This document shows positions 26,800-34,462 of a stretch of DNA of 39,274 nucleotides, in pieces. Made by a program: the position numbers and the translations under genes. The notes under the pieces were generated by a model that saw nothing but the letters and a program-made list of their open reading frames with translations, made no database searches and was not told the DNA's origin. Position 1 is the first letter of the stretch. Each line of letters begins with the position of its first letter. Source of the DNA: an uncultured Clostridia bacterium (GTDB lineage Bacteria > Bacillota > Clostridia > UBA1381); NCBI GenBank assembly GCA_934487205.1, contig CAKSRS010000017.1:1-39274 (forward strand), read 5' to 3'.

Positions 26800-27876
26800 T
26801 TACAATCTTACGGCTTTTCCCGTTTTTATACTTTCATATACCGCATTCATTGCCTCAATACTTTTTCTGTGCCATTTAAGATTGATAAGCGGAGTCTTAT
26901 GATTTCTGATATTATCAACAAATTCGTCAATCAATCCGATCCATTCGTCAAAATAAGTATATTGAACCGTGTACCTGTCATTCGGGCAGCCGTTATGGTA
27001 AACATTCGGGCCGAAACAATCCGCCATTATACTCCCGTTTTCGCCGTTGAGAGTAATGTTCACCTCCATACGTTTCGGAAATACTTCCCAGCCGGGGCCG
27101 GGGACTTTAAGTCTTTCCTCCATCTTAGACCATGACGGATCAAGCGAGAATACCGTTCCGTCCTTCATTCTGCCTATAACAGACAGCATATCTTCTTCCT
27201 CTATATCCGGGCGGATATTCGGCGCAACCTCGGCGTAAATCAATTCAAATTCGCTGCCTGTCACATGTCTTATCATATCAAATATATGCGGGTGGTCGCA
27301 GAGCGCTCCGCCGCGGAATCTTCCGTCATTTTCCTTTATCGGAACGCGCTTTCCGTAGCTTTTTTCCGGCACGCCCTGCCACGGAAACGCCCACACGGGA
27401 GAAAGAGTAATATTTGTTGCATTAAATGATTTTATTTTTCCTATGTCACCTGTTTTTACTATTTCCTTCAATCTTGCAATAACAGGATTGTAATGCATTT
27501 CCAGCTCAACCTGGCAAACAAGACTATTCTCATCAACAAGCTTTATCATTTCATCATACTCATTCATATCGAATGTCGGAATTTTCATGGAAAGGATATG
27601 TATTCCGCGTTCGGCGCAAAGCCTCATCTGGCGGAGATGCTCGCTGTTTTCGCTCGCAAGCACAACTGCTTCTATGTCCGGGTGAGCATTTAACATTTCA
27701 AGTTCGCTGTCATAGCACGGTATCCCCTTAACACTGTTTAAAAAGATTTCTTTTACCTCATCATTCGCAGTAGAAACCGCAACCCATTCAAGCTTGGGAT
27801 TTTCCATAAGCGTCTGATAATATTTCCGTGTATGCCCATGCGTCATACTCATCATTGCAATTTTTAAAGGTTTCAT
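26800..27876 (-). CDS. Gfo/Idh/MocA-family oxidoreductase
   Basis: A 358-residue NAD(P)-dependent sugar dehydrogenase-like protein. The N-terminal Rossmann domain begins KIAMMSMTHGHTRKYYQTL, a variant of the usual GxGxxG loop. HPDIEAVVLASENSEHLRQMRLCAERGIHI follows (about 65-94). The C-terminal domain has RGGALCDHPHIFDMIRHVTG (about 196-215), where the GGALxDxGxH-type motif of the family carries His. ATG at 27876 has GGGAGG upstream; the upstream in-frame extension is not needed. It is preceded by 1 bp by an unknown gene that resembles an isolated domain of the same family. The substrate is probably a sugar or inositol-like compound. Confidence 0.85.
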   Translation of the reverse strand: MKPLKIAMMSMTHGHTRKYYQTLMENPKLEWVAVSTANDEVKEIFLNSVKGIPCYDSELEMLNAHPDIEAVVLASENSEHLRQMRLCAERGIHILSMKIPTFDMNEYDEMIKLVDENSLVCQVELEMHYNPVIARLKEIVKTGDIGKIKSFNATNITLSPVWAFPWQGVPEKSYGKRVPIKENDGRFRGGALCDHPHIFDMIRHVTGSEFELIYAEVAPNIRPDIEEEDMLSVIGRMKDGTVFSLDPSWSKMEERLKVPGPGWEVFPKRMEVNITLNGENGSIMADCFGPNVYHNGCPNDRYTVQYTYFDEWIGLIDEFVDNIRNHKTPLINLKWHRKSIEAMNAVYESIKTGKAVRL

Positions 27877-27877
27877 T

Positions 27878-28570
27878 TTATATTTCCTCCCTTTCACCGG
27901 TTTTTGCAGACTTTTTTGCAATTTCTATAAGTCTGCGAAGTTCCGTTTCGTCGGCTTTTATCTCATTATAATTTTTATTCTGTGCAATCCCGAATGCCGC
28001 TCTGACGATTGCTGTTTCTTCCGCGGAAAGTCCGTAAAGTTCAAAATCAACATCTGTATATTTTTGATTTTCACGTCCGAAAATATAAATTGAATCCTGT
28101 TTGAGCTGTGCGTCCACAACAACATCGCACGCTATGCCCCTTTGGGAGATTATTTCATGCTTATCCTTTGCCGGCTCATTATTGCCGAGGGTTGCCGAAA
28201 TCTCTATAGTACACACAATCCCGCCTTCTGCGTCGGCTATGGTGTTAAGCACATTTCCGTTTTCCATAACCATTATTGATTTTATCTTTTTCTGCAATAT
28301 ATATTGGCAGATATCCAGTTCTCTGTATAACTCATCGTATATATCAGCCCCTTTTTTCGTAATCCTTGCAGTTCGCATTACGCTTATTCCGTAAAGCGTG
28401 CCGTTATTAACAATATTTTTGAGTTCAATAAATCTTCTTTCATTTCTGTGTGCAAATATCGGCAGCTCCTCACCGTCTATAACAACGGTTCTGTCATTTT
28501 TCAACACCCCCTTTACATCAACGGAATATTTTTCCGTCAGAAAGTCGAGTTTCTCCTGTAATTTATTCAT
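27878..28570 (-). CDS. Unknown protein, resembles a lone Gfo/Idh C-terminal domain
   Basis: A 230-residue cytosolic protein that I cannot place in a named family. There is no nucleotide-binding Rossmann N terminus. The middle (about 100-165) has the pattern of the substrate/dimerisation domain of Gfo/Idh/MocA enzymes: KIKSIMVMENGNVLN, then ADAEGGIVCTIEISATL and KHEIISQRGIACDV. It is followed 1 bp later by a full Gfo/Idh gene and preceded by a SIS gene, so it may be a regulatory or catalytic partner of that enzyme. ATG at 28570 has a strong AAGGAGGAC site; an upstream in-frame extension runs through the SIS gene's end and is not credible. Confidence 0.55.
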   Translation of the reverse strand: MNKLQEKLDFLTEKYSVDVKGVLKNDRTVVIDGEELPIFAHRNERRFIELKNIVNNGTLYGISVMRTARITKKGADIYDELYRELDICQYILQKKIKSIMVMENGNVLNTIADAEGGIVCTIEISATLGNNEPAKDKHEIISQRGIACDVVVDAQLKQDSIYIFGRENQKYTDVDFELYGLSAEETAIVRAAFGIAQNKNYNEIKADETELRRLIEIAKKSAKTGEREEI

Positions 28571-28583
28571 AACAAAGTCCTCC

Positions 28584-29333
28584 TTAAAGCATTTTAATTC
28601 TCGGCTTATATTTTTCAAGATATGCCGCATTTTTTTCATCGCCGCCCGGTGTATTCGCACTCGACCATACCGGCGGGACAAATCCTCTGTCAATACATTG
28701 TTTAACCGTTTCTATCTCCAGCAGATGCGCAATGTAAAAATCGATGATATTTGATGTCGGCGCAATCGGGGTATCCAGTCCGGGGACATTCACAACCGCG
28801 TCGCCTACCGGATTGAAATCATCTATACACACATCGGCATAATCAAACAGATTTTTCTTGTTCGGATGCCTTATAAAATGTTCCGCCGGCATTTCCTTCT
28901 GCCAAGCCGAGCTGGAAACCGCTATTATTTTCGCACCGCATGCCTTTGTTTCTTCCGCCGCATCTATTGTGGCGGGATTTATTCCGATATTGTGGAATAT
29001 TATAAGTACATCATCTTTTTTTAAATCATAATACTTTAAAATTGCACTTCCGTAATTAACCGTCCTTTCCAGCTCCAGATATTTCAAAGCTTGATTAAAT
29101 ACGGATAAACCGGTTTCCATTATCGGATTGATGCATGATAATCCGCCGGCGCGAAAGAACATCTCGCCCATGCAGAGGGTTGTGTGTCCCCCGCCGCCGT
29201 AAACATTTATTAACCTGTCATTTTCAATGGCAGTACACATAAGTTCTGCCGCCTTTTTAATATTTTCACCCTGCGTATCGTTTACCTTTTTGAAGTTATC
29301 CAACAAGCTGTTAAAATAGCCAAAATCATTCAT
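28584..29333 (-). CDS. SIS-domain protein (UPF0309-like sugar isomerase domain)
   Basis: A 249-residue cytosolic protein with a single SIS fold. NVYGGGGHTTLCMGEMFFRAGG (about 43-64) replaces the usual GCGHS sugar-phosphate loop, and IIFHNIGINPATIDAAEE (about 109-126) occupies the second loop where the paralogue has ISTSGKNAVPVEMAK. The C terminus has the family signature of a PxGDAVVxVPG-type segment and IIDFYIAHLLEIE. SIS proteins bind, isomerise or de-aminate sugar phosphates. It overlaps the preceding kinase gene by 8 bp, implying coupled translation. Altered loops suggest a substrate different from its paralogue at 30195. Confidence 0.82.
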   Translation of the reverse strand: MNDFGYFNSLLDNFKKVNDTQGENIKKAAELMCTAIENDRLINVYGGGGHTTLCMGEMFFRAGGLSCINPIMETGLSVFNQALKYLELERTVNYGSAILKYYDLKKDDVLIIFHNIGINPATIDAAEETKACGAKIIAVSSSAWQKEMPAEHFIRHPNKKNLFDYADVCIDDFNPVGDAVVNVPGLDTPIAPTSNIIDFYIAHLLEIETVKQCIDRGFVPPVWSSANTPGGDEKNAAYLEKYKPRIKML

Positions 29334-30174
29334 TTTTTATTATCCTTTCTACATCATCTCTATACGGTATGGAATTTAACACGTACCTTTTGCTTACGCT
29401 TATTCCCGATGCCGCCACAGCGTAGCTGCACGCTTTTTTCAAGTCCATTCCTTCCGCTATACATACTGCAAGAACACCGTTAAACGTATCGCCGGCACCC
29501 GTGGTATCGACTGCGTTTACATGGATTGACGGTATTTCGGTTTCACCGTTAATAAGACAGCCCTTTGAACCGAGCGTTATAATGCAGTTTTCATATTTTT
29601 GCGGACTTATTGACTTCGCCTCCGTCTCGTTTGGCGTTACCGCGAATATACTGTCCGCCAATCTGCTGTCCTCTTCACGCGCCGGTGCCGGGTTCAGTAT
29701 TACGCGGACACCATGCGCCTTTGCAATCCTTACAGCCGTTTCATTTACTTCCGGCGGAACTTCTTGCTGAAGCAGCAGAATATCGCTTGATGCAATATCT
29801 TCCTCAAATCCCAGCACATCATCGCTGCACAGTTCCGCACTTTTGTACTCCGTAACACAGTTCTCTCCTTTTTTATCCGTAAGAATAAATGCAACGGGCG
29901 TCCTTCTGCCTTTTTTCACCTTAAAAGAAGCAGTAATATTGTTTTTTTCGGTAATATTTACACATTCCCTGCCATTTGGGTCGTCGCCTGTTGCGGCAAG
30001 AAAAGATACCCGTGCTCCCATTCTGGCAGCTGCAATTGCCTGATTTATTCCCTTTCCGCCTATTTCCTCATATATGCCGTCTGCGATAAGTGTCTCGCCC
30101 TTTCGCGGAAAACGTTCAACATTCATGAAGACCGAAATACCGCATATGCCTATAACCGCAACTTTTTTCGTCAA
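29326..30174 (-). CDS. PfkB/ribokinase-family sugar kinase
   Basis: A 282-residue cytosolic kinase. It has the first PfkB signature, GGKGINQAIAAARMGARVSFL (39-59), and the second, VDTTGAGDTFNG (222-233), with anion-hole GAGD and catalytic Asp229. The protein is about 20 residues shorter than typical ribokinases. The start is TTG at 30174 with an AGAGGGGGGG stretch upstream; the first strand (KVAVIGICGIS) requires it, because the next Met lies inside the fold. The substrate is a furanose-type sugar or nucleoside, ribose being only the family default. It is flanked by two SIS genes, so phosphorylation and isomerisation probably occur in sequence. Confidence 0.9.
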   Translation of the reverse strand: MTKKVAVIGICGISVFMNVERFPRKGETLIADGIYEEIGGKGINQAIAAARMGARVSFLAATGDDPNGRECVNITEKNNITASFKVKKGRRTPVAFILTDKKGENCVTEYKSAELCSDDVLGFEEDIASSDILLLQQEVPPEVNETAVRIAKAHGVRVILNPAPAREEDSRLADSIFAVTPNETEAKSISPQKYENCIITLGSKGCLINGETEIPSIHVNAVDTTGAGDTFNGVLAVCIAEGMDLKKACSYAVAASGISVSKRYVLNSIPYRDDVERIIKNE

Positions 30175-30194
30175 ATTGTTTTCCCCCCCTCTCT

Positions 30195-30917
30195 TTATAA
30201 GTGTTTAATTCTTGACCTGTATTCTTTTATAAGTACGTCATTAAATTCCGTTCCGCCGTCTATGTTACCGCTCATATAAACCGGGATTTTAAAACCGCAT
30301 TTTCCCGCCATGTCGGCGCCTTCCATGAGTATCGATTGAAGCACAAACGTGCTTGCCGCGGTGGACACACTGCCCATTTTTGTTTTTGCACCGGATATTT
30401 CTGTCACCGCATCGCCGTAAGGAACACAGTTGTCGATATAAATATCCGAACATTCATACAACATCGGATCGGCTTTTTTGTGATTAAAATATGCGGAGGA
30501 CACTACTGCAATATTTTTTATACCGTTTCTTTTTGCTGTTTTTGCCATCTCGACCGGAACAGCATTTTTCCCCGACGTTGATATTACAATAAGCATATCC
30601 TTTTCCGTAATACAATATCTTTCAAATATGCTTTCTGCAATCCCGTGCATTTTTTCCATCTTACTGCTTTTAGCGGCTCCGTTATGAAGCATAAGGTCGC
30701 AGTCGAGCATAGCGCTGACATTTGCAAGACCGCCCGCACGGTAAAAGCAGTCAAGCGCTGCAAGATGAGAATGTCCGCAACCAAATAAATATATTATGCC
30801 GTCGTTTTTTATTGTCTCGCCAATCATTTCCGATGCAAGAAACATTTTTCCCTTTTGGGTTTCCTTAATTTTATTTAGAATTTCAATTATATTATTTAAG
30901 TAATCTTCTGTAATCAT
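30195..30917 (-). CDS. SIS-domain protein (UPF0309-like sugar isomerase domain)
   Basis: A 240-residue cytosolic protein. The canonical sugar-phosphate loops are intact: YLFGCGHSHLAALDCFYRAGG (about 43-63) and LIVISTSGKNAVPVEMAKTAK (about 108-128). The C terminus has NCVPYGDAVTEISGAKTKMG and an all-helical tail. It overlaps the upstream gene by 4 bp (ATGA). Together with the SIS paralogue and PfkB kinase it forms a small sugar-phosphate module; the specific reaction is not visible. Confidence 0.87.
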   Translation of the reverse strand: MITEDYLNNIIEILNKIKETQKGKMFLASEMIGETIKNDGIIYLFGCGHSHLAALDCFYRAGGLANVSAMLDCDLMLHNGAAKSSKMEKMHGIAESIFERYCITEKDMLIVISTSGKNAVPVEMAKTAKRNGIKNIAVVSSAYFNHKKADPMLYECSDIYIDNCVPYGDAVTEISGAKTKMGSVSTAASTFVLQSILMEGADMAGKCGFKIPVYMSGNIDGGTEFNDVLIKEYRSRIKHL

Positions 30918-31945
30918 TTTTTCAAAACTCTTTTGTAATTTCTTCCAATATTATCCCAAAGTTCGATAGGATTCTCCGCCGCGACAGACGTACCGTATCC
31001 GCCGCGGTATGTCCACGTTGCAAGGCGGTCCACACCAAGATTATCGTACATATCAACAACCTTATCGATCTGCGCAAAGTCAGCCGGACACTTGTTGTAC
31101 CCCATAAGCCATCTTTCCGATTCCTTACCGTATTTTCTTGCCATCGCTACCGTTCTTTCGGTAATGTCCCTGAAAAAGCTTTCCGGCAGACTCCAGTTTA
31201 TAATCGTAGTTGAAAATACATCAAAATACGGGCATGCCGCCACCATTTCCCAATTATCATAACCTCGCAGCTCTGTCACATAATATGTATTTATCGTAGC
31301 ATGTACGCAGCAGGTTATTTCAAGGTTCGGATTATATTCCTTCAGCGCCTTTGACGTATCGGAAAGCGTGAAAAGTGCCTCCCGCCAACGAAATTGTTTT
31401 ACATCGTCATTCATAAATTTAGGCATTTCATAACCGTAGTAATCTTCAAATTTTTTCATACATTCGGGGCATCGGCAAGCCCAGTCATCTCCGGCGCCGC
31501 CCGTAATGGACGCATATGACTTGGGATATGCATAATGCGGCTCGTCCCAGAAAAAGCCGTCTATTTCCGTTTCCTTGGCAAGCTTTAAGCAAATGTTCTT
31601 GAAATAATCTCTGAATGAATTTGTATTAAAGCAAGCCGCATTCAAAATCTCGCCGGTATATGCGCTGACCTGTCTGTGATGAATGTTATTCTGCAAAAAA
31701 AGACTTACCTGCTCACCGCCGAAGTATTTACCGATTCCCCATGTATCGGCAATTACGCGAAGCCCGATTTTATGCGCCGCCTTTACAATGTTATTGATAT
31801 TCGGGAACCAAAAGTCCATGTCAAACTCTGTAATCGCAAGAATTACGGTATCGCACCCATGTTCCGCCATTTCCCGAAAATCCTTTTCGGCATGTTCGAC
31901 ATAGTTCAAACCATAGTAGCTGACCGCCGTGTGTTTAATTGACAT
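30914..31945 (-). CDS. Putative cytosolic TIM-barrel glycosidase
   Basis: A 343-residue protein without signal peptide that seems to be one (beta/alpha)8 barrel. Landmarks are DTVILAITEFDMDFWF near the start, IDGFFWDEPHYAYP (about 133-146) with a likely catalytic Asp-Glu pair, and WACRCPECMKKFEDYYG (about 160-176). The Cys-rich segment recurs in uncharacterised glycoside-hydrolase-like barrels and may bind a metal. ATG at 31945 has GGAGG 9 nt upstream; the longer frame would start at a TTG overlapping that site. It is the first gene of its operon, so it probably makes the first intracellular cut. No CAZy family can be assigned by eye. Confidence 0.6.
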   Translation of the reverse strand: MSIKHTAVSYYGLNYVEHAEKDFREMAEHGCDTVILAITEFDMDFWFPNINNIVKAAHKIGLRVIADTWGIGKYFGGEQVSLFLQNNIHHRQVSAYTGEILNAACFNTNSFRDYFKNICLKLAKETEIDGFFWDEPHYAYPKSYASITGGAGDDWACRCPECMKKFEDYYGYEMPKFMNDDVKQFRWREALFTLSDTSKALKEYNPNLEITCCVHATINTYYVTELRGYDNWEMVAACPYFDVFSTTIINWSLPESFFRDITERTVAMARKYGKESERWLMGYNKCPADFAQIDKVVDMYDNLGVDRLATWTYRGGYGTSVAAENPIELWDNIGRNYKRVLKK

Positions 31946-31973
31946 TATTTTTACCTCCAAAAATAGAATTTGT

Positions 31974-32003
31974 ATAATAACTATATCATTGTTCTTTTTT
32001 CAA
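31974..32003 (-). promoter_or_regulatory. Promoter of the cytosolic enzyme operon
   Basis: Minus-strand TTGAAA (complement of 31998-32003) and TATTAT (31974-31979) with an 18-bp spacer, ending about 28 bp before the first start codon. It shares the 143-bp divergent region with the AraC-type gene, whose product is a likely regulator. Confidence 0.6.
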
Positions 32004-32051
32004 TACAATTCAGTTTTCATAATAAAATTTACAAATTTCCGAACTATATTA

Positions 32052-32080
32052 TTGACAAAAACTTCTTTTTTTGTTATGCT
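32052..32080 (+). promoter_or_regulatory. Promoter of the AraC-type regulator
   Basis: TTGACA (32052-32057), a 17-bp spacer and TATGCT (32075-32080). Transcription would start near 32087, only about ten bases before the ATG at 32098, so the mRNA leader is unusually short if this promoter is used. Confidence 0.65.
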
Positions 32081-32097
32081 GATGTAGGGTGAATTTT

Positions 32098-32859
32098 ATG
32101 TTTTTTTGTACGGATAACATGTCATTTAAAATAACAACGGTATTGGAACTGGGCTGGGAGTCAAGAAACGACCGCTCCGGTATACGCCCGCACCACGCTT
32201 TATCATACCGAATCAAAGGAAATACGGAATTTATACATAACAACGACCGTACCCGCGTAAAAACAGGCGAAATAGCTTTTGTTCCCGCATTTTACGAATA
32301 TACACAGCTGTCTTCGGAAGAAAATTTAATCGTAATTCATTTCCTTTCAGATGATAAATTCCCCAAAACAATCAAGTACTTTCGCCCCGAAAATCCCGGA
32401 TATTTTGAGCGGAAATTCAAAGAACTGCTTGATTCCTGGGCTAAAAAACAGACCGCATATGAGCATGAATGTAAATCTGTTTTATATAAAATTTTTACAA
32501 AAATCGAAAGAGAAATTGCCGAATCAAAAATTACCGGCTGCCACGATAAAATCCTTGAAGCCGTTGATTATATACATGATAATTTTACAAATAATGATAT
32601 GACTGTTGAATTTCTCGCACAAATGTGTAATATGAGTGATACATGTTTTCGTAAATATTTTACTGAATTTTTTGACGTGACACCAATCAGCTACATCAAA
32701 AATCTGAAATTAAACTATGCAAAAGAATTAATAAAATCCGGATATTATACCATTCAAGAAATTTCGGACAAATGCGGATTTAACACAGTTAATTACTTCA
32801 GCACATTTATAAAGAAAGAAACCGGTAAATCCCCATCGCAATTAAGAAAAAATAATTAA
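32098..32859 (+). CDS. AraC/XylS-family transcriptional regulator
   Basis: A 253-residue regulator (counted from ATG 32098; an in-frame GTG at 32089 and an ATG at 32119 are alternatives). The N-terminal half is a cupin-like sugar-sensing domain (RPHHALSYRIKGNTEFIH; VKTGEIAFVPAFYEY). The C-terminal ~100 residues are the double helix-turn-helix: MTVEFLAQMCNMSDTCFRKYF and YTIQEISDKCGFNTVNYFST, then the KKETGKSPSQLR close typical of the family. It is the only plus-strand metabolic gene, divergent from the cytosolic enzyme operon, and probably controls that operon in response to an intracellular sugar. Confidence 0.9.
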   Translation: MFFCTDNMSFKITTVLELGWESRNDRSGIRPHHALSYRIKGNTEFIHNNDRTRVKTGEIAFVPAFYEYTQLSSEENLIVIHFLSDDKFPKTIKYFRPENPGYFERKFKELLDSWAKKQTAYEHECKSVLYKIFTKIEREIAESKITGCHDKILEAVDYIHDNFTNNDMTVEFLAQMCNMSDTCFRKYFTEFFDVTPISYIKNLKLNYAKELIKSGYYTIQEISDKCGFNTVNYFSTFIKKETGKSPSQLRKNN

Positions 32860-32860
32860 A

Positions 32861-32898
32861 AAAATGACTCTGAAGATTTTACTCTTTAAAGTCATTTT
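32861..32898 (+). terminator. Terminator after the AraC-type gene
   Basis: AAAATGACT (32861-32869) pairs with AGTCATTTT (32890-32898), with additional inner pairing (AAGA / TCTT), and is followed by further T residues. The A-run at the left end makes it potentially bidirectional, also closing the minus-strand pseudogene that ends at 32920. Confidence 0.75.
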
Positions 32899-32919
32899 TT
32901 TGCCCTTGAACATAGATGT

Positions 32920-33470
32920 TTAGTGCATAAAATGTTCTATCAAAAGATTCACAATATCTTTGTCCCAATTGGGGTCAAGTATATCCTTTACGTCGCTTAT
33001 TAATATCAGACCGTCAGAATAAAACACTTCCTTGCCTATCGCCTCGGTACACGCCCGCAGCGGAAGGAACGTTCTGCCGTTTCCGAGTATAGGAGCAACA
33101 TCAAGTCTTGTTACTTCGCCATTAATCGAAATTTCCGGTTTCCCTATTACCAGTGATATTGATATTCCCTCAAAAGTAATATTAACTGTTTGGGTTTCCG
33201 GTATCCATTCAACATCGCCGCCATAATTTTCACTGATAAACCTGACCGGAACATATGAACGGTCATTTTCATATCACCGTTTCTTGACAACATGCCGCCG
33301 TCACGCAAACCGTCAGAATTTTTATAGTATATGCTGTCAGCATATGTTTCAGCATATTCATACCCGCATACCGACACTAACAGCACGTTTTCATCATTCG
33401 GCAGATAAACTTCCGCGGAATTACTAATCACAACATCGCCTTCTCCATACGGTAAATATACACTGTACAT
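32920..33470 (-). pseudogene. Frameshifted gene with copper-amine-oxidase-like stalk domain
   Basis: Two reading frames together encode one protein. The first part (33470 to about 33270) begins MYSVYLPYGEGDVVISNSAEV. The second (about 33275 to 32920) encodes a clear stalk domain: ENDRSYVPVRFISENYGGDVEW, then APILGNGRTFLPLRACTEAIG, ending at a TAA (32920-32922). The second frame is closed by a TGA at 33274-33276, so an indel lies near 33255-33275. Stalk domains of this kind are common in secreted cell-wall proteins of Clostridia. No signal peptide is visible, and the first frame is open without a Met to about 33595, so the 5' end is probably lost as well. Confidence 0.7.
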
Positions 33471-33733
33471 ATTGTTAGCGTATTTGTATTGTATTTTTTT
33501 AGGCGGATCACGCAGATTGATTGTTCTGAAAACAAATATTCTGTTACAACAATATATTTTCTTCCCTTCCGCCGTGTTACATAATATCTGTTTCTTCGTT
33601 TACACCAATGTATAACATTCCCTGAAACAAAAATATCAATTAACTGCTAACCATCTATTAATCAGATTTATTATAATTATATTATATATCAGTTTTTTTC
33701 TATACTATTTTATAAATTATGCATCTTTAATTA
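33471..33733. other. AT-rich stretch with no recognised gene
   Basis: The first part may be the decayed 5' end of the stalk-domain pseudogene, whose frame stays open to about 33595. The rest is strongly AT-rich with no convincing promoter, RNA gene or repeat. I see nothing further here. Confidence 0.5.
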
Positions 33734-33940
33734 ATCCAAATAATAATAGTGACTCTCAGATTAAACCACATCCGTGGTTTCCTATTTTTTTAAAAGTTGT
33801 CACTCCGAAATAGCATAGTTAGAATACATTTATTATATAAATCCGGAGTGACAACTTTTCTCAGAATATAAATCAGATATAATAGAATCCCCCATTCATA
33901 ATGTGGGGATTAGTCTGAGAGTAACTATTATATTTAGGAT
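33734..33940. repeat. Nested palindromic element (~207 bp)
   Basis: The outer arms 33734-33764 and 33910-33940 are ~31-nt imperfect inverted repeats; the core ATAATAGTxACTCTCAGAxTAA has two mismatches. Inside are three hairpins. AAACCAC/GTGGTTT (33763-33780) has a 4-nt loop. AAAAGTTGTCACTCCG/CGGAGTGACAACTTTT (33792-33807 and 33844-33859) is a perfect 16-bp stem. AATCCCCCATT/AATG-T-GGGGATT (33886-33911) has a one-base bulge. No protein is encoded. It could be a non-autonomous mobile element, a structured RNA, or a large termination structure for the minus-strand gene that ends 17 bp away. No clear target duplication is visible. Confidence 0.75.
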
Positions 33941-33956
33941 TGAGAAAATATTTATA

Positions 33957-34390
33957 TTAAACAGTTCCATAGTATTTTACATATTTATTATAATATATTC
34001 TCTTCTTTTTCTGATAGTCATCTGATGATAATAATTTCTTTTTAATTTTATCTTTTTCAAAATACAACTTCGAAAGCATTCATATTGGTCAGAATGTTCA
34101 AGAATACCGATCAGCGTCAACTGAAATGGTTCGGCATATGGTGAACCATTCCTATTCTCAATCTTTGGTGTAGGCTCATCAAAAATATCGCCAATCCACA
34201 CTTTTTGTGTTTGCCCGTCCTTATATAAATTAAAGTACCTGCTTAAGTCTGCCATTTGCAATTGTTTTGACTTTCCCGTTTTAGTCGGTAAATCCAAAAC
34301 CTTGCACATTTGCCTGTAGTTGTTAAAATAAACCGGATCCCGGTCCTTTTCTTTACCAAATTTCTCAATTTTATCTTTGTATTTATTCAT
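33957..34390 (-). pseudogene. Frameshifted small cargo-type gene of unknown function
   Basis: Translation from 34390 gives about 105 sensible residues beginning MNKYKDKIEKFGKEKDRDP, with NNYRQMCKVLDLPTKTGKSKQLQ and RYFNLYKDGQTQKVWIGDIFDEP. This N-terminal pattern recurs, as I recall, in phage and mobile-element proteins of Firmicutes. Near 34070-34085 the frame breaks. The uninterrupted frame adds a basic tail after YECF; the shifted frame instead continues as a typical Lys/Tyr-rich helix (KLYFEKDKIKKKLLSSDDYQ) to a TAA at 33957-33959. A single indel, real or from sequencing, explains this. The ribosome binding site AAGGAGGAG is excellent and the promoter perfect, so expression is likely. It may regulate or accompany the transposon. 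Confidence 0.6.
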
Positions 34391-34426
34391 CTACTCCTCC
34401 TTTTTTTATTTTCTTTAAAAAAATTG

Positions 34427-34455
34427 TTGACAGCCCGCAAAATCTATGATATAAT
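34427..34455 (+). promoter_or_regulatory. Perfect consensus promoter, plus strand
   Basis: TTGACA (34427-34432), 17-bp spacer, TATAAT (34450-34455). It transcribes toward the 3' end of the tniQ gene, antisense to it, and faces the equally perfect minus-strand promoter at 34499-34527. No open reading frame of note follows, so the product would be a small RNA. Confidence 0.75.
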
Positions 34456-34462
34456 ACTTATG

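Noticed and set aside
33734..33940. Retron-like layout (outer complementary arms, small hairpin, long stem)
   Set aside because: The geometry is suggestive, but no reverse transcriptase gene or YADD-type motif is found nearby or elsewhere in the window.
33734..33940. Terminal end of the Tn7-like element
   Set aside because: The outer repeats face each other within 207 bp, there is no 5-bp duplication, and no set of repeated transposase-binding sites is shared convincingly with the region upstream of tnsA.
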